From Paramecium sonneborni (Eukaryota > Ciliophora > Oligohymenophorea > Peniculida > Parameciidae), in assembly GCA_905182985.1 (NCBI GenBank), contig CAJJDN010000106.1, positions 3,843-67,842 on the forward strand: DNA of 64,000 nucleotides, given 5' to 3'. Positions 12,183 to 24,224 of the stretch are shown here, piece after piece; the first letter of the stretch is position 1, and the number at the start of each line of letters is the position of its first letter. The position numbers and the translations under genes are program-made. The notes below the pieces were generated by a model. The model worked only from the letters and a program-made list of their open reading frames with translations. It was not told the origin of the DNA and ran no database searches.

Positions 12183-12998
12183 ATTTTGCAATTTTGATTA
12201 GATAATTAATTATATTTATTATTCCACTTTTTCATTCCTTATTTTTTTTTCTATCTTTAATTTTATTTTTTATTTTATATTTTTTTTTATTTCCTATAAA
12301 GTATTTCCACTTTCATAAAATAAAATCATAAATAATTTCTATTACAAATATTCACGATTATTAACATCTAAATTTTTTTATTTTTTTATAGGCTTAACCC
12401 TTTTTATTTGATTTTTGGAAATTTAGCTCCTCTATTTAAAAATATTATAAAAATTCTAAGAAACCTTCTATAAAAATGCATTATAACATAATTTTTATTG
12501 TAAATCAATAGATCCAAACAATAATATTGAAAGAATTATCACAGTAAAATTAATGAATTTTGTCTAAGATTAAATTAGAGAAAATTTAATAATGTAAACT
12601 AAGAAGAGATAAAGGCGATTATATTTAGCAATCTCTTAAATCATATATGTAACAAATTATTTTATTAAATATTTAATAATTCAATTAATATATATATAAA
12701 GTAATTTATATATTATTTATTTATTAATAAACCTTTGATTTTGTGCTTGATAATAAATTTCAGAAATAACAAGATAGAAAAAAAAAAAAAAAATATATAA
12801 TTTATTGAAAGTAATGAGAATTAAGGTAATATAAATGAGTTTTAAAGTCTTTTAATATAAGTAAGAAAATTAAATTTGTGTGTATATAAATAAGTAATGA
12901 AATAGAATAGATTTTATTTTTTTTAAATATAAAAAATATTGAGATTGTTTGAAATGAATAATTAAGATTTAGTTATTTATAAAAAAAATGCTTAATTA
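12183..12998. other. AT-rich intergenic DNA, right part duplicated across the N gap
   Basis: About 290 unique bases follow the kinase stop. From 12471 the sequence repeats at 13629 onward. It contains poly-T tracts and an A16 run. No gene seen on either strand. Confidence 0.6.
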
Positions 12999-13447
12999 TC
13001 AAATTCTTTGATCAGCATCATAATTAATGCTAATTTTTTTATCTGCTGGTATGTCAGTAACTTCATGTACACTAACATAATCAACTTTACGTTTTCCTGC
13101 AAATCCTTTTCCTCTTTAACTTAATTTTCTTTCTCCATTTTTATCTACAAACATTAATAAAATAGCAATAATAACAAGTAAAACACTCATACCAATAAAA
13201 AAGAAACTTTAATAAACATAACCTCTTTCTTCATTTTCTTCTCCATTTTCATCATGTTTAAATTAATTAAATATCATTCCAGTAATCATAGGAAATAAGG
13301 CTAAAGCAGTGTTTTAAAATACTCCAGTTAATCCAAAAGCTGTTCCAACAAGTTATGATTTGACAACAAAAGGAACCGAAGGAATGACAACGGAAGCATA
13401 AAATCCAAAGCATAATCCTAAAATAGTCAAAGGAATGGTAATTAAAA
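12471..13447. repeat. duplicated flank of an assembly gap (left copy)
   Basis: These 977 bases recur, apparently base for base, at 13629-14605 (offset 1158), with the N gap between. The copy includes the last ~150 codons of the transporter gene (minus strand, stop at 12999-13001) and its 3' flank, cut by the Ns. Identity including the A16 homopolymer argues for an unmerged contig overlap and against a genomic duplication. The left copy should not be counted as a gene. Confidence 0.85.
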
Positions 13448-13628
13448 NNNNNNNNNNNNNNNNNNNNNNNNNNNNNNNNNNNNNNNNNNNNNNNNNNNNN
13501 NNNNNNNNNNNNNNNNNNNNNNNNNNNNNNNNNNNNNNNNNNNNNNNNNNNNNNNNNNNNNNNNNNNNNNNNNNNNNNNNNNNNNNNNNNNNNNNNNNNN
13601 NNNNNNNNNNNNNNNNNNNNNNNNNNNN
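13448..13628. other. assembly gap (181 N)
   Basis: A run of N separates the two identical flanks. Any protein drawn across it is meaningless. Confidence 0.99.
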
Positions 13629-14605
13629 TAAAAATGCATTATAACATAATTTTTATTGTAAATCAATAGATCCAAACAATAATATTGAAAGAATTATCAC
13701 AGTAAAATTAATGAATTTTGTCTAAGATTAAATTAGAGAAAATTTAATAATGTAAACTAAGAAGAGATAAAGGCGATTATATTTAGCAATCTCTTAAATC
13801 ATATATGTAACAAATTATTTTATTAAATATTTAATAATTCAATTAATATATATATAAAGTAATTTATATATTATTTATTTATTAATAAACCTTTGATTTT
13901 GTGCTTGATAATAAATTTCAGAAATAACAAGATAGAAAAAAAAAAAAAAAATATATAATTTATTGAAAGTAATGAGAATTAAGGTAATATAAATGAGTTT
14001 TAAAGTCTTTTAATATAAGTAAGAAAATTAAATTTGTGTGTATATAAATAAGTAATGAAATAGAATAGATTTTATTTTTTTTAAATATAAAAAATATTGA
14101 GATTGTTTGAAATGAATAATTAAGATTTAGTTATTTATAAAAAAAATGCTTAATTATCAAATTCTTTGATCAGCATCATAATTAATGCTAATTTTTTTAT
14201 CTGCTGGTATGTCAGTAACTTCATGTACACTAACATAATCAACTTTACGTTTTCCTGCAAATCCTTTTCCTCTTTAACTTAATTTTCTTTCTCCATTTTT
14301 ATCTACAAACATTAATAAAATAGCAATAATAACAAGTAAAACACTCATACCAATAAAAAAGAAACTTTAATAAACATAACCTCTTTCTTCATTTTCTTCT
14401 CCATTTTCATCATGTTTAAATTAATTAAATATCATTCCAGTAATCATAGGAAATAAGGCTAAAGCAGTGTTTTAAAATACTCCAGTTAATCCAAAAGCTG
14501 TTCCAACAAGTTATGATTTGACAACAAAAGGAACCGAAGGAATGACAACGGAAGCATAAAATCCAAAGCATAATCCTAAAATAGTCAAAGGAATGGTAAT
14601 TAAAA
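13629..14605. repeat. duplicated flank of an assembly gap (right copy)
   Basis: Right-hand copy of 12471-13447. This copy continues without a break into the rest of the transporter gene, so it is the one to use. Confidence 0.85.
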
Positions 14606-15887
14606 AACAAACTGAAGTGCAAATTCTAAAAATGAATAGGATATGTGTAATCAGAAAGATAAATGATGTAACAATAATTAATAAACTTCTTCTACCAAGC
14701 TAGTTAATTTTGCATAATGAATTACTTTATCAGCCATATTTCCAATGAAGGGAGTAGATCCTGATGCTACTAAATATGGTATAATTAAGAAAAGTCCTGC
14801 TTCCTCAGCTGTCATACCAAATCTCTCTTATAACAATTCATTTCCATTATCAAGAAAAGGTACAAATAAAGCTTCAGTCAACATGCAAATTATAATCAAA
14901 ATCCAAAAGGTTCCTGATAATTTAGCAATGTCTTTGAAATTGATTTCTTCCTTTACTTCATGTTCATTTTATTCTTCCTCTTAATGTTATGGAGTAGCAA
15001 CTTAATAATATAAATAAGGAAGGTATACATATTTCTGGACTTCTTCCTAAATCTGGAGAATCACAATCTTCATCTTTAATTGATTTTTTGACTGAGGCGG
15101 ATAGTTCTGATTATGATCGATGATTTTCATCATTTTTATTCAATAACATTTGATTCTACTTTTCTCTTTATTCACTCTTATAATCCATATATATTAAGGC
15201 TATTCCACAAATCTAGATAGTTATTTGATTATCTTTACAAATGAGTATATTAGTGTCCCAACTCCAACTATCATTGGAGCAGCTAAAGATTAATATTTTG
15301 AATATATCTAAGGACTTAGAAGACTATTAAGAGCATTACCAATTTTAGGAATGCTTATACATAATCCAATTGCTAAACTCATCTCTTAATCTTTAAACCA
15401 TATAGCCATAATCGAATTTTATGACACATTCAAACTTTCTGATCCCATTCCAAAAATCACTCTTCCAGTTATTAAAGTCCAAAAACTTAAATTATATGCA
15501 CCCCAAACACAAACTAATTAACCTATCATAATAATTGTTGAAAATAATAAAATAGCTGTTCTTGCACCTATTTTATCTATTAAAACTCCTCCAAAAAAAG
15601 GAAGTACAATATTGGGTAATGAATAAACTGTATATAATAAATTAAACTGAAATTGATCTACTCCATATTAATCCTTTATTTCACTCTATAAAGCCATTGG
15701 ATTATCAAAGCAATATGCATCACCTATCATAATCATGCATGCAAAAAACAATGCCAAATATCTCAATTTTGTATGTCTATATGACAATACTCTTGGTCTT
15801 AATCTGTTTTTAGACACTATTCAATTTATAGATTTATATAATACTAGATCTTGAGTATCCTCCAAGGAATGAACTGGAACGAAGCAT
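14157..15887 (-). CDS. MFSD1-like major facilitator transporter
   Basis: 540-residue, 12-helix MFS transporter; four introns (28, 26, 28, 26 nt) leave exactly 541 codons. After MLRSSSFLGGYSRS comes LRYLALFFACMIMIGDAYCF (helix 1), then LLYTVYSLPNIVLPFFGGV and LIDKIGARTAI (helix 2 and the 2-3 loop), GRVIFGMGSESLNVSQNS and AIWFKDQEMSLAIGLCIS. These match the MFSD1 lysosomal dipeptide-uniporter family closely. A long polar central loop is Ser/Glu-rich. The C-terminal half has the equivalent 8-9 loop (ADKLGRRSLLI). The C terminus is a basic, cytosolic tail. Probably endolysosomal; substrate inferred only from family. The 3' end is duplicated beside the N gap. Confidence 0.85.
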
Positions 15888-16564
15888 TTATATGATGTAA
15901 TTAAATTTAATCAATTAATCAAAAAGAATCACATATGTAGAATTTATTCATGAAATTTTATATTTTATTAAAATCTTGAGCATTTAACAAATAAGTCAAA
16001 AGCTTAATTATTCATCTAAGTGAAGATTCTCCTATTTTATTATTTTTGATATAGTTTTATTTTTATTATATTCTTTTTTAATTATTTTTATTTTACTTTT
16101 TTTCATTAATAACATTTCAATAAATTTTAAACCTTTTGATATGCTTATTCTTATTAAGGATGAAAAATGTTCTCACAGTATTTCAATTGAATAATACATC
16201 ATATATATGCTATACTAATAAATTGAGAATTTCTAAATCAAATATCTTATATCAAGAATATACTATAAATCATTCATATAAATTGATGACAATCCATATT
16301 TTAGGTTTAATAAGTATCTTTTAGTGAAGAATTCAGATTTTTATCATATATGTTTTAGTATTGTATTCAACTTATTGGTTTCTTAATCTGAGATCTTGTT
16401 TTTTATATATTACTCACTTTTTTATTCATTGAGTTTAATAGGTAAAGATATTTAAATATAAAAATGATTTTTCATACAATAGCTATGTTATTTTAAAGAT
16501 TGGTATAATATAATGAAATAATTTAAATTTGTATAATAATATAAAATATTTCAGAAATAGTTAA
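15888..16564. other. AT-rich intergenic region
   Basis: Separates the 5' end of the transporter gene from the 3' end of the TPR gene (both minus). It should hold the transporter promoter, but no motif can be named. A 109-codon plus-strand frame (16141-16467) is within chance expectation for a one-stop-codon code in AT-rich DNA. Confidence 0.5.
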
Positions 16565-17992
16565 TCAATAATCTTGCATTAAATTTTATCTGTCTTTAAG
16601 ATTAAATTATGTCTTGCCTTTTTCTTTCATTTCTTTAGCACATTTAATTTTTTACTTAACCTCTGCCACAGCTTTTTTCATACCATTTTCTTCAAATGTT
16701 TTTAAGCTTTTCTAGAAATAATTTAGGGCATCTCTAAATTCTTAGACTAATAATAATATGGTTCCTTAAATAATAATATGTAAATATTACCAATTATTTT
16801 TTATGTTTTAGCCACTTACACACTTCCTTCTCCATAAACTTTAACTTCTAAATCTTCTGTTTCATAGAGTTCAGCCAAAGCATCTTAATGTTTTTCTTAT
16901 TTTAATTAAATAATTGCTATTTATCTTTTGATTTTAATAACTTTTTTATCTGATGTTGTATATAATTCAATATAAATTTATTTTACTTTTGATAAGGAAG
17001 CAATTTATTCATCAATTTATTGTATTTTTTCATAATAAGTTGATAATTATTGATATAATTCTGCAACATACTCTGTTTTTTAATAGTTAATTTCAATTAA
17101 CATATCAATAGCACTTGATAAACATTGAATAGCATCTTTCCAATTTTCTTAACAAGCATAAATTTTAGATTTTTCAATATATGTGATTGCACTTTATTCA
17201 GATTTGTAACCATATTTAGCTTCAGTAATTGCAAATACTTTAGCAATACATTCTTCACTTGAATCAAAATCTTTAATTTTTCTAATAAGATAAAATAATA
17301 GATTATTACGTATGACAATTAGACATCAAAGTTAGAGTTTAAATGGAATGTTCAGTTTCATCTCCATAGATTTGACATTGAGTTTCATATGCCTTTTTTA
17401 ATAAATCTAAAGATTCTTCATAACTGTTTATTTCCAAATAGCATTTACCAAGTAAAGTTAGAATAATTGCATTATAACTTTTACTTTCTGATTCCTCATT
17501 AAATAATTTTGAATTCTTTTTTAATGCTAAAGTTAAATGATCAATAGATTATTCAAAACACTTATAATTAAGATATGCTTCACCTATATTTGTATGTGCT
17601 CTAACCAATTTAAATTGTCCTTTACCATGAGTGAATACAAGTATCTATAATTAATAATTAATTCTACTTTTGCTAATGCTAATTAATGCATTCTTATATT
17701 CAAAATTTATTCTTCATTTTTGTCTTTAGAATATTCATCTAACATTTTAAGTTTTTCTTCTAAATCCTCAGAAATTTTATCTTCAATTTATTTCTATTGA
17801 TCAACAGAATAATTTCCATGGTTTTTATTTTATTAATTTTTATCTTGTTAAACTAAAATAATAACAATTAAAGTCTTTACAACTATCTAATTAATTAGGA
17901 TCCATTTAATCATTTTAATTAAATTAATCATATTCTTCATCATTTTAATTATCTTAAAAGTTCCCTTCTTCATCATCATAATCATCTTACAT
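16565..17992 (-). CDS. TPR-repeat protein
   Basis: 440 residues; four introns (28, 23, 28, 26 nt) leave exactly 441 codons. The acidic start MQDDYDDEEG is followed by a coiled segment (DKISEDLEEKLKMLDEYS) and then tandem tetratricopeptide-like helices: LVRAHTNIGEAYLNYKCFEQ, AIILTLLGKCYLEINSYEES, TYIEKSKIYACQENWKDAI, ELYQQLSTYYEKIQQIDEQ and IIGTILLLVQEFRDALNYF. The arrangement resembles kinesin-light-chain-type TPR arrays. Likely a protein-protein scaffold; no partner can be named. Ends NLMQDY. Confidence 0.8.
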
Positions 17993-18060
17993 TATTATAT
18001 TAATAATTTATAAACAATTTAATAACTTTATTAATATATTGTAAATAAAAAACAATTTAA

Positions 18061-19772
18061 TCAACAGTACTTTTAATATATTTTTTTAGCACCCCAACAA
18101 AGAACACCAATAGAACAAATAGCTAATCCAAAATATTTAATAGAATTACTCTTTCTAGATATATAAAATAATAATACTTACTTTTCAGTTAAATTTTGAT
18201 CAACAAATTTAACGGATTTATGTTTTCTATTAATCAAAATAGTTGAATCTGATATGATTTATTCCTATTATACTAACTATGCAATTTCATAACTATTATT
18301 AATTTCAGTATCTTTTTCTTTGAATTCATCATCTTCAATTACTTGTTCACTTTATTAAGATTATTAGATATTTTAAAATTCTTCTTTTAATGTCATTGTA
18401 CATCCTCCTAAACAACTTGAATTAGATGTAAATGATGCTAATGATGGTTTACTTTTAAATCTTTTTCTTTCACTTCCAAACTCCCAATTCTTAGATTCAG
18501 TTTTATTACTCAATTATTAAGGCAAAGCTGATTTATAATACCATGGTTATCTTGGTGTCACTATATCATTTAATTAATAATATATATACTTTCTTCTTCA
18601 ACATACATTCCATCAGTCATTATAATTGCTTTATGATCACTATTTAAATCTTCTTCTACCTCATCTAATTCAGAAAATGCCTTATTATTTTCAGATGGAT
18701 TTTTAATCTATCTAATTCTCAATGATCCTAAATTTTAATGAGTTTTGTATCTCAAACTACTAGATACCAACAACACTTATTCACTTGAATTTTAATTGCT
18801 CTTTTCTTCAGGTCGAAATGATTTCTCACTCTCACTTAAATCCTTATTATTTATTTATGCCAAATTATTCTTCAACTATATAACTTAAGACAAATTGTCA
18901 AATAATTCTCTTTCTGTCTAAATTAATTGATGTGAACCTTTCTAATTCAATTTCAATTAATCAAAATTATTAAATGATTCCTCAATAAACTCATTAAAAT
19001 AACTATTATATACATGTATCTTCCAAAGAATATTAAGCACTTATCAATTATTAATTAATTGTTCTCTTTCTAGGAGATATCTACTAAAATGTTTCACTAT
19101 TCTAACTTTTTATAAATAAACGTAAATCATTTATTATCTTCAATTACTTCATCATTCTTTAATTTATCTCTAATCCATTCTATTCTAAACTTTGCAATCT
19201 TATCAAATTTTAATCATATCTCTCCCTTACCTTTAATTATTATTAAATTTTATTACAATTTAATAGTGTTATTTTAAATCACTATTTTTCTTTCTCTCAT
19301 ATATTAAGATCTTTTTAAAATCCTAATTTTCTTCTTCCAAATAATCACACTTCTCTTTACACATTGATATACCTTCAATCAATTCTTCAAATTACTAATT
19401 CATTGAACTTGAAATCTTAATTGTATTCATCCTTTTATCAATACTAATTAATTCATTCTCTTTTTAAATTATGTCCTCATTTACTTTCTCTCTCTATTTA
19501 TTTATGCTTCTTATATTATCTTACAAATCATTTATCTAATATTCTAATTAATTAATATTATTCCCATAGAAATTAATCTTCTAATTGCAGCTTAGCTATT
19601 AATGTTCCTACTATTTCTAAAAATATATTTCCAAAAAAGCCTGCATTTACTATTCTAAATTCTTATGCTCATTTTAATGACCTTAATGTCTTTTAGATAC
19701 TCGGCTCAAATACTCTTACAATCTATCAAGTATTTAATTTATCTAGCCTTAATATTGAAAAGAAACATCCAT
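18061..19772 (-). CDS. tail-anchored coiled-coil protein, probable one-base frame break
   Basis: Long coiled coil from MDVSFQYQGQINQILDR through residue 230 or so, then a polar Ser/Glu-rich region, and at the extreme C terminus one membrane helix (IKYFGLAICSIGVLCWGAKK) ending YQKYC. This is the layout of a C-tail-anchored organelle protein. Introns of 26, 29 and 27 nt are clear. One frame change near 18996-18999 has no acceptable intron; dropping one base from a four-base homopolymer (AAAA on +) joins EDTCIQQL to FNEFIEES and gives 543 exact codons. Sequencing error is the simplest reading. No family recognised. Confidence 0.65.
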
Positions 19773-19949
19773 CGAATATAATTAAATAAATTAATTTTTA
19801 TGACGATATATCTCATTCTAAATCCTTTCTCTTACTATTCAATAACTCAATATTCACTATACATGTTCATCTATCAAGAATATAACACTGTATTTTTCTA
19901 AACAGTGTATAATAAATAATTAATTTAACATATCAAATTTGAAGAACAA

Positions 19950-20279
19950 ATGAACAATGTACCATTGAAAGTCATTCTGATCCAAAAAATTATAAAAACA
20001 AAAGGGGACCAAGAAGATATGATTTTACCAGATTCTGATTAAGAGGATTAATCTCCATCTCCAAATGAAATCAATGAAAATGGAGATATTGACTCAAGAT
20101 TGAGATCAAAAATGAAGCGGCTTAGATTTAGTACATCAAACTAAATCTATTATTTCTCATAGAATGCTAAATCCTCTCCAAATCAATCTCCTGCTCTTTC
20201 TCCAAGATATTCTTCTAATTCCATATAATCTATTCTCAAACCTAAAAGTTGCTCCATCTTTGGATAGACAAAAAAATGA
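19950..20279 (+). CDS. small Ser/Pro-rich protein, 109 aa
   Basis: Intronless 110-codon frame from MNNVPLKVILIQK to TGA. An acidic segment (DQEDMILPDSDQEDQSPSPN) is followed by a basic, Ser/Pro-rich part (SSPNQSPALSPRYSSNS) with several SP sites that proline-directed kinases could use. Low complexity, no domain. It sits between two minus-strand genes, divergent from the one upstream and convergent with the bZIP gene. Confidence 0.5.
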
Positions 20280-20522
20280 TTTTTGAAACAATTTTTCATT
20301 ATATAAACTTAGTTTAAATTGTTGTAATAAAGAATTATTTTATAAACATTCATTTCAATGATCAAATATCATCATTTTATAATTCACAAAGATAATTAAA
20401 AAAATATTAATTAAATACATATTGGATGACAACAGTTTAAAATTATAATAATTTTAATATTTAATTAATAGGTAAATGAATTTATTTAATTTAGTAAAAT
20501 AATCAATATGTATATAAATTTC

Positions 20523-22285
20523 TCAGCATTATGATTTTTTTATTAGTTTTCTATTATTAGGAATAGCAAATTATTAATGATTAACTTAAATTTCTTCTTC
20601 CTCTGACTAAAACAATAAATTAATAATTAATACCATTTGTGAATTCTTTAATTACACAAATAAGGAAGATGTTTATAATTCTTATCTGTATTGATTCTAA
20701 TTTATATACAAAAATATTACTTATCTCATTGATAAAATACATGAACCTAATTAGATTGGTGATAAACATTCTTTCAATTATTCCCACATTTAATCAACTT
20801 TCAAAGCTTCACTTTAAATCAATTTCAATTATTCTTTTATTTTATGAATTGAACTAATTTTATAAATTATTTATTTAATACTCTGATATATTATTTCTAA
20901 CACTTTATAATTTTGTTTTCATTCTCTTTACTTTAACAATTTGCTCTGGCTTAATATCAGTCTTCTAAAAAGAATCAACCATCCAATCAGAATAATCACT
21001 GGTATTGAATTCAAAAAATATACTTTGGTTGTTAAGCAAAAAAATCCTTATTCTGTTCTAATGCATAAATCAAGTATCTAGTTTGAATTGGGAGACAAAC
21101 TTCTACCATTTAATCAAAATAGTTCCTTGCTGCATCATTTCTTTCTTAACTATTTGAATTGGTTCTATATCTTAGAGCATCTAAAATCATTCCTATTTCA
21201 ACATTATCTTTATTTTTTATTAAATATGTTTCAAGTTTATCAAATAATTATTATTATTATTCTAAAAACATTTAAAACTAATTAATCTTAAAAATAAATA
21301 ATTACTTTCTCTTAAGATTTATTACAAATTTCTGTATATTTCTATTAATTTTAAATCTATTATTTTAATGAGTCCACCTCATTCTACAATTCCTGAGCTT
21401 TCACTTCTAATAATTCATAATAAATCTTCTTTCTTGCTCTAGAATTTCTAGCAGATTCTCTATTCTTAGCTAGTTTTTATTATATTGGATCCTAATTAGG
21501 ATCATTACTATTTTGTTAATTAAAATCTGATGATAAATCTGAATGATCTCTTTATAAATTTGGTGATTTCCTTTATAATTTTTATTAGCTCTTTCTATAA
21601 TAAGATCAATGATTATAAATTACGATAGATGAGTAGGTGTTTAATTCTTAGATGATAAGGTCAATTTCTATTATGTTTATTCAACAAGTTATGTTATTTT
21701 ATTTGTATAGATACTCTTCGAAATATTAACATTGAAAAGATTCTTATTTTCTTCAATAATGTTCTAATTCATCATCTAATTTATCTCTGGTTTAAAATTT
21801 GAACTAATTTATTATGCAGATTCTATAATAATTATAGAATATTACATATTTTCATTTCAAAATCATTAGATGACCTCTCACTATTTTTTTGTAATTATTA
21901 TGCATCCTCCTCAACTTTTTATTGTTAATCAATATTTAATCTATCCATTCTAATCTCTTCGAATTGCATTTCAAAATCTCCACTACTTCTATAAAATATT
22001 CCTTTCTAATTTGTAGGTTCTTAATATTCATATATTTAAATAGGTGCTACTCCTTCCTCCAAACCTACTGATGATCTATATTGATCTGGTTAAACCAAAA
22101 AAGAAACAGAAACCTATGCAAAGCTACCTCCTCCATTATTTGATCCAATACTTTGTTTATCTTGTAGAGGAATTCTACCGAAACTTGCACCTAAACTAAA
22201 ATTCAATATTTCATTAATCATTTTACGCATCAAATTGACTCCCATATGAAACTCCACTTTTGTTTCCTTAAAACATATCGCTCAT
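20523..22285 (-). CDS. bZIP transcription factor with extra C-terminal helical domain
   Basis: 515 residues; eight introns (23-31 nt) leave exactly 516 codons. Basic region near residue 246: AKNRESARNSRARKKIYYEL, with the canonical N-x7-R and the RARKK stretch, followed by a short zipper (LEVKAQELQNEVDSL). The N-terminal 230 residues are acidic and Gln-rich, as in activation domains (GLEEGVAPIQIYEYQE). The C-terminal 200 residues are helical (IGMILDALRYRTNSNSQ, then DQMWEQLKECLSPIQLG), loosely like the region after the zipper in plant TGA-type bZIPs. Nuclear DNA-binding regulator; targets unknown. Two of the introns are 24 and 27 nt with no TGA, so retention would not break the frame. Confidence 0.85.
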
Positions 22286-22347
22286 TTTCAATTATTATAT
22301 AAATATATATATAATTTATTTCTTAGTATACACTTTTAAACACTTCA

Positions 22348-23205
22348 ATGGATAATCTAATTAGTGATCCTATGCAATCTCAATGTCCTCTATTAATGTT
22401 TTAAGATACAAGTCCCAGATTAAAAGGACCTTTATATTATAAAAAGCTTCACAAAAAATCAAATGAGTTTCTTATAACAAACGAAACCCCCAAAAAATGC
22501 ATAGAAAAAACTTGGAGAATTTAAATGAGACCATTGCTTATACCTGATTTAATGGGGAAGAGTTAAATTTAAATCACAAGATAGAAATGCATACATGGTT
22601 AAAAGAACCATAGATCTCAAAGTTGTGATGAAAAAATTCATGGTTTATATGGAAGCAAATGGCGAAGATTAATCTCTTAAGGGTTATTCTATGTAAAGTA
22701 GCTTCGACATAAATAGATAATTTATCGATTCAAAATATACGTGAGAGCAATTTAACTAGTTTTGACTTTCTTTAAATTCAAGAAATTAAGAAGTTAACAT
22801 CTGAAGAATAGTAAGAGAATTTCCAAGCCAAGAGTATCAATAGCAAAACCAAGGAAACAATCAGGATAATCAACATTAATCTCACTTCCTTAATTTTATT
22901 AAAATGATGCTTTATAAATGTTGCATTAATTGCACAATGAATGTAGATCTGAAATTCATAGTCCATTATCTCAACTTTATAGATAAAAATAGAAAACTCT
23001 TTCTCAAATCAATTTCGATAACTTCTTAAAACGACCCATACAATAATTTATAAAAAATAAGAATCTTTCTTCAATATCAGAACATAAATCAGCCTAACCA
23101 AGTAAGAGAACTTGTAAGACGGAATATAGTTTAAAACGATTTGCCAGTATGTAGTCACTGCATCGTAAACTTTAAATGTCACAAGCATATTAAACATAAC
23201 ACTGA
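22348..23205 (+). CDS. basic hypothetical protein, 285 aa
   Basis: Single frame of exactly 286 codons from MDNLISDPMQSQCPLLMFQD to TGA, no intron required. The protein is strongly basic (KRISKPRVSIAKPRKQSGQ, SKRTCKTEYSLKRFASM) with scattered Cys and no membrane segment. It diverges from the bZIP gene, with 62 bases between start codons. Some frame stretches could be unspliced introns, so the exact sequence is uncertain. No family recognised. Confidence 0.5.
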
Positions 23206-23763
23206 TACTAGCTTATATAATTTGATAATACAAATATGTCACTTTCTTTTTTAATTTTAAAAATAATTATTATTCAAAACTTAATTATATATTACGGAAT
23301 TCATACTGGATGAAAATATGAAACAATTCTAAATATGATATTAACAATAAGAATTGAAATGAAATACTAATTTGGACATTATTTATTAAGGATTTGAGAA
23401 TTCATAAATATTTGGATTTAGAATTGTTAGTTTCGTTTAATCACTATGAATTAGATCTGTTATATTTAAATAGAATGTTAGTTTCTTTTTGATTATTCTT
23501 TTTTTGATCAATTTTCTTCGAGGAGACTGTCTTGATATAAGCAAATTAGATGAACTTATAATTTTTTTCATTTAAAGATGCTTAATGATTTGTTATACAG
23601 AATATCTATGAATTTGATTAAGCAAATAGATTAAGAAGAAATTATCAATTGTATATATAGATTACTCTTGCTAATAAATATGAAATAACCTTAAATCAAA
23701 GCATATCAAGGTTATTATTCTCTTTGCCAAGACATCAAGAGATATCAAATATAACATTTTCAA
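23206..23763. other. AT-rich stretch without a convincing gene
   Basis: No frame with good coding character except a weak plus-strand frame of 82 codons (23578-23826) that overlaps the relic on the other strand. Confidence 0.4.
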
Positions 23764-24213
23764 TCAATTAGGAGTAAAGATTATACTCTACTTAATTCTC
23801 TGCAGATTTCTAACATTAGACTTTGATTATATAACTAGGCAATTTAATGTTGATTTGGAAATGGTTGACTTTGAACTTTGATTCTCCAATACAATAATGA
23901 CAGTAAGTATTAAATTCAATATTTTTCCATTAATATTATATTCATTTTCTCTTCTAAATTCTTTAAATATTCCTTCCTTTTAAATGTGACAAATCCTTTC
24001 CTAATTTGAATATACACTTCCAACCATATTATTTTTATCTTTAAATATTTCTATATCCCCCTCTTAATATTTTTCATTCTTATCTGTTGCTTCTTTATCA
24101 TACTACTTCTTTGAAGAACTTATATTTGATTATTTCTATATCCACTTATCTATTTAGAGTCAAAATAAAGTTTCTTTTCTTTTCTCCTTCTATTCATTCA
24201 TTTCAAAGTCCAT
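23764..24213 (-). pseudogene. possible broken gene with one in-frame TGA
   Basis: Minus-strand frame starting MDFEMNEQKEKRKETLF, then a TGA at 24160-24162, then 132 further open codons in the same frame (DKWIQKQSNISSSKKQYDKE, IFKDKNNMVGSVYSNQERI). Composition is polar and rich in TAA/TAG Gln codons, as in real genes here. Either a decayed gene, or the true start lies after the stop. It shares its promoter side with the helicase gene (12 bases between ATGs), which is very tight. No family recognised. Confidence 0.35.
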
Positions 24214-24224
24214 TAATTAATTTA

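Noticed and set aside
12999..13447. A second, truncated transporter gene left of the N gap
   Set aside because: It matches the 3' end of the complete gene with no difference I could see, and is best explained as an unmerged contig overlap.
13435..13675. Frames running through the N block on both strands
   Set aside because: They exist only because Ns contain no stops.
16141..16467. 109-codon plus-strand frame between two minus-strand genes
   Set aside because: With TGA as the only stop in AT-rich DNA, frames of this length arise often by chance; composition is hydrophobic and poor in TAA/TAG Gln codons, with no motif.
23578..23826. 82-codon plus-strand frame (MLNDLLYRISMNL start)
   Set aside because: Overlaps a better minus-strand frame, has no family resemblance and is within chance length.
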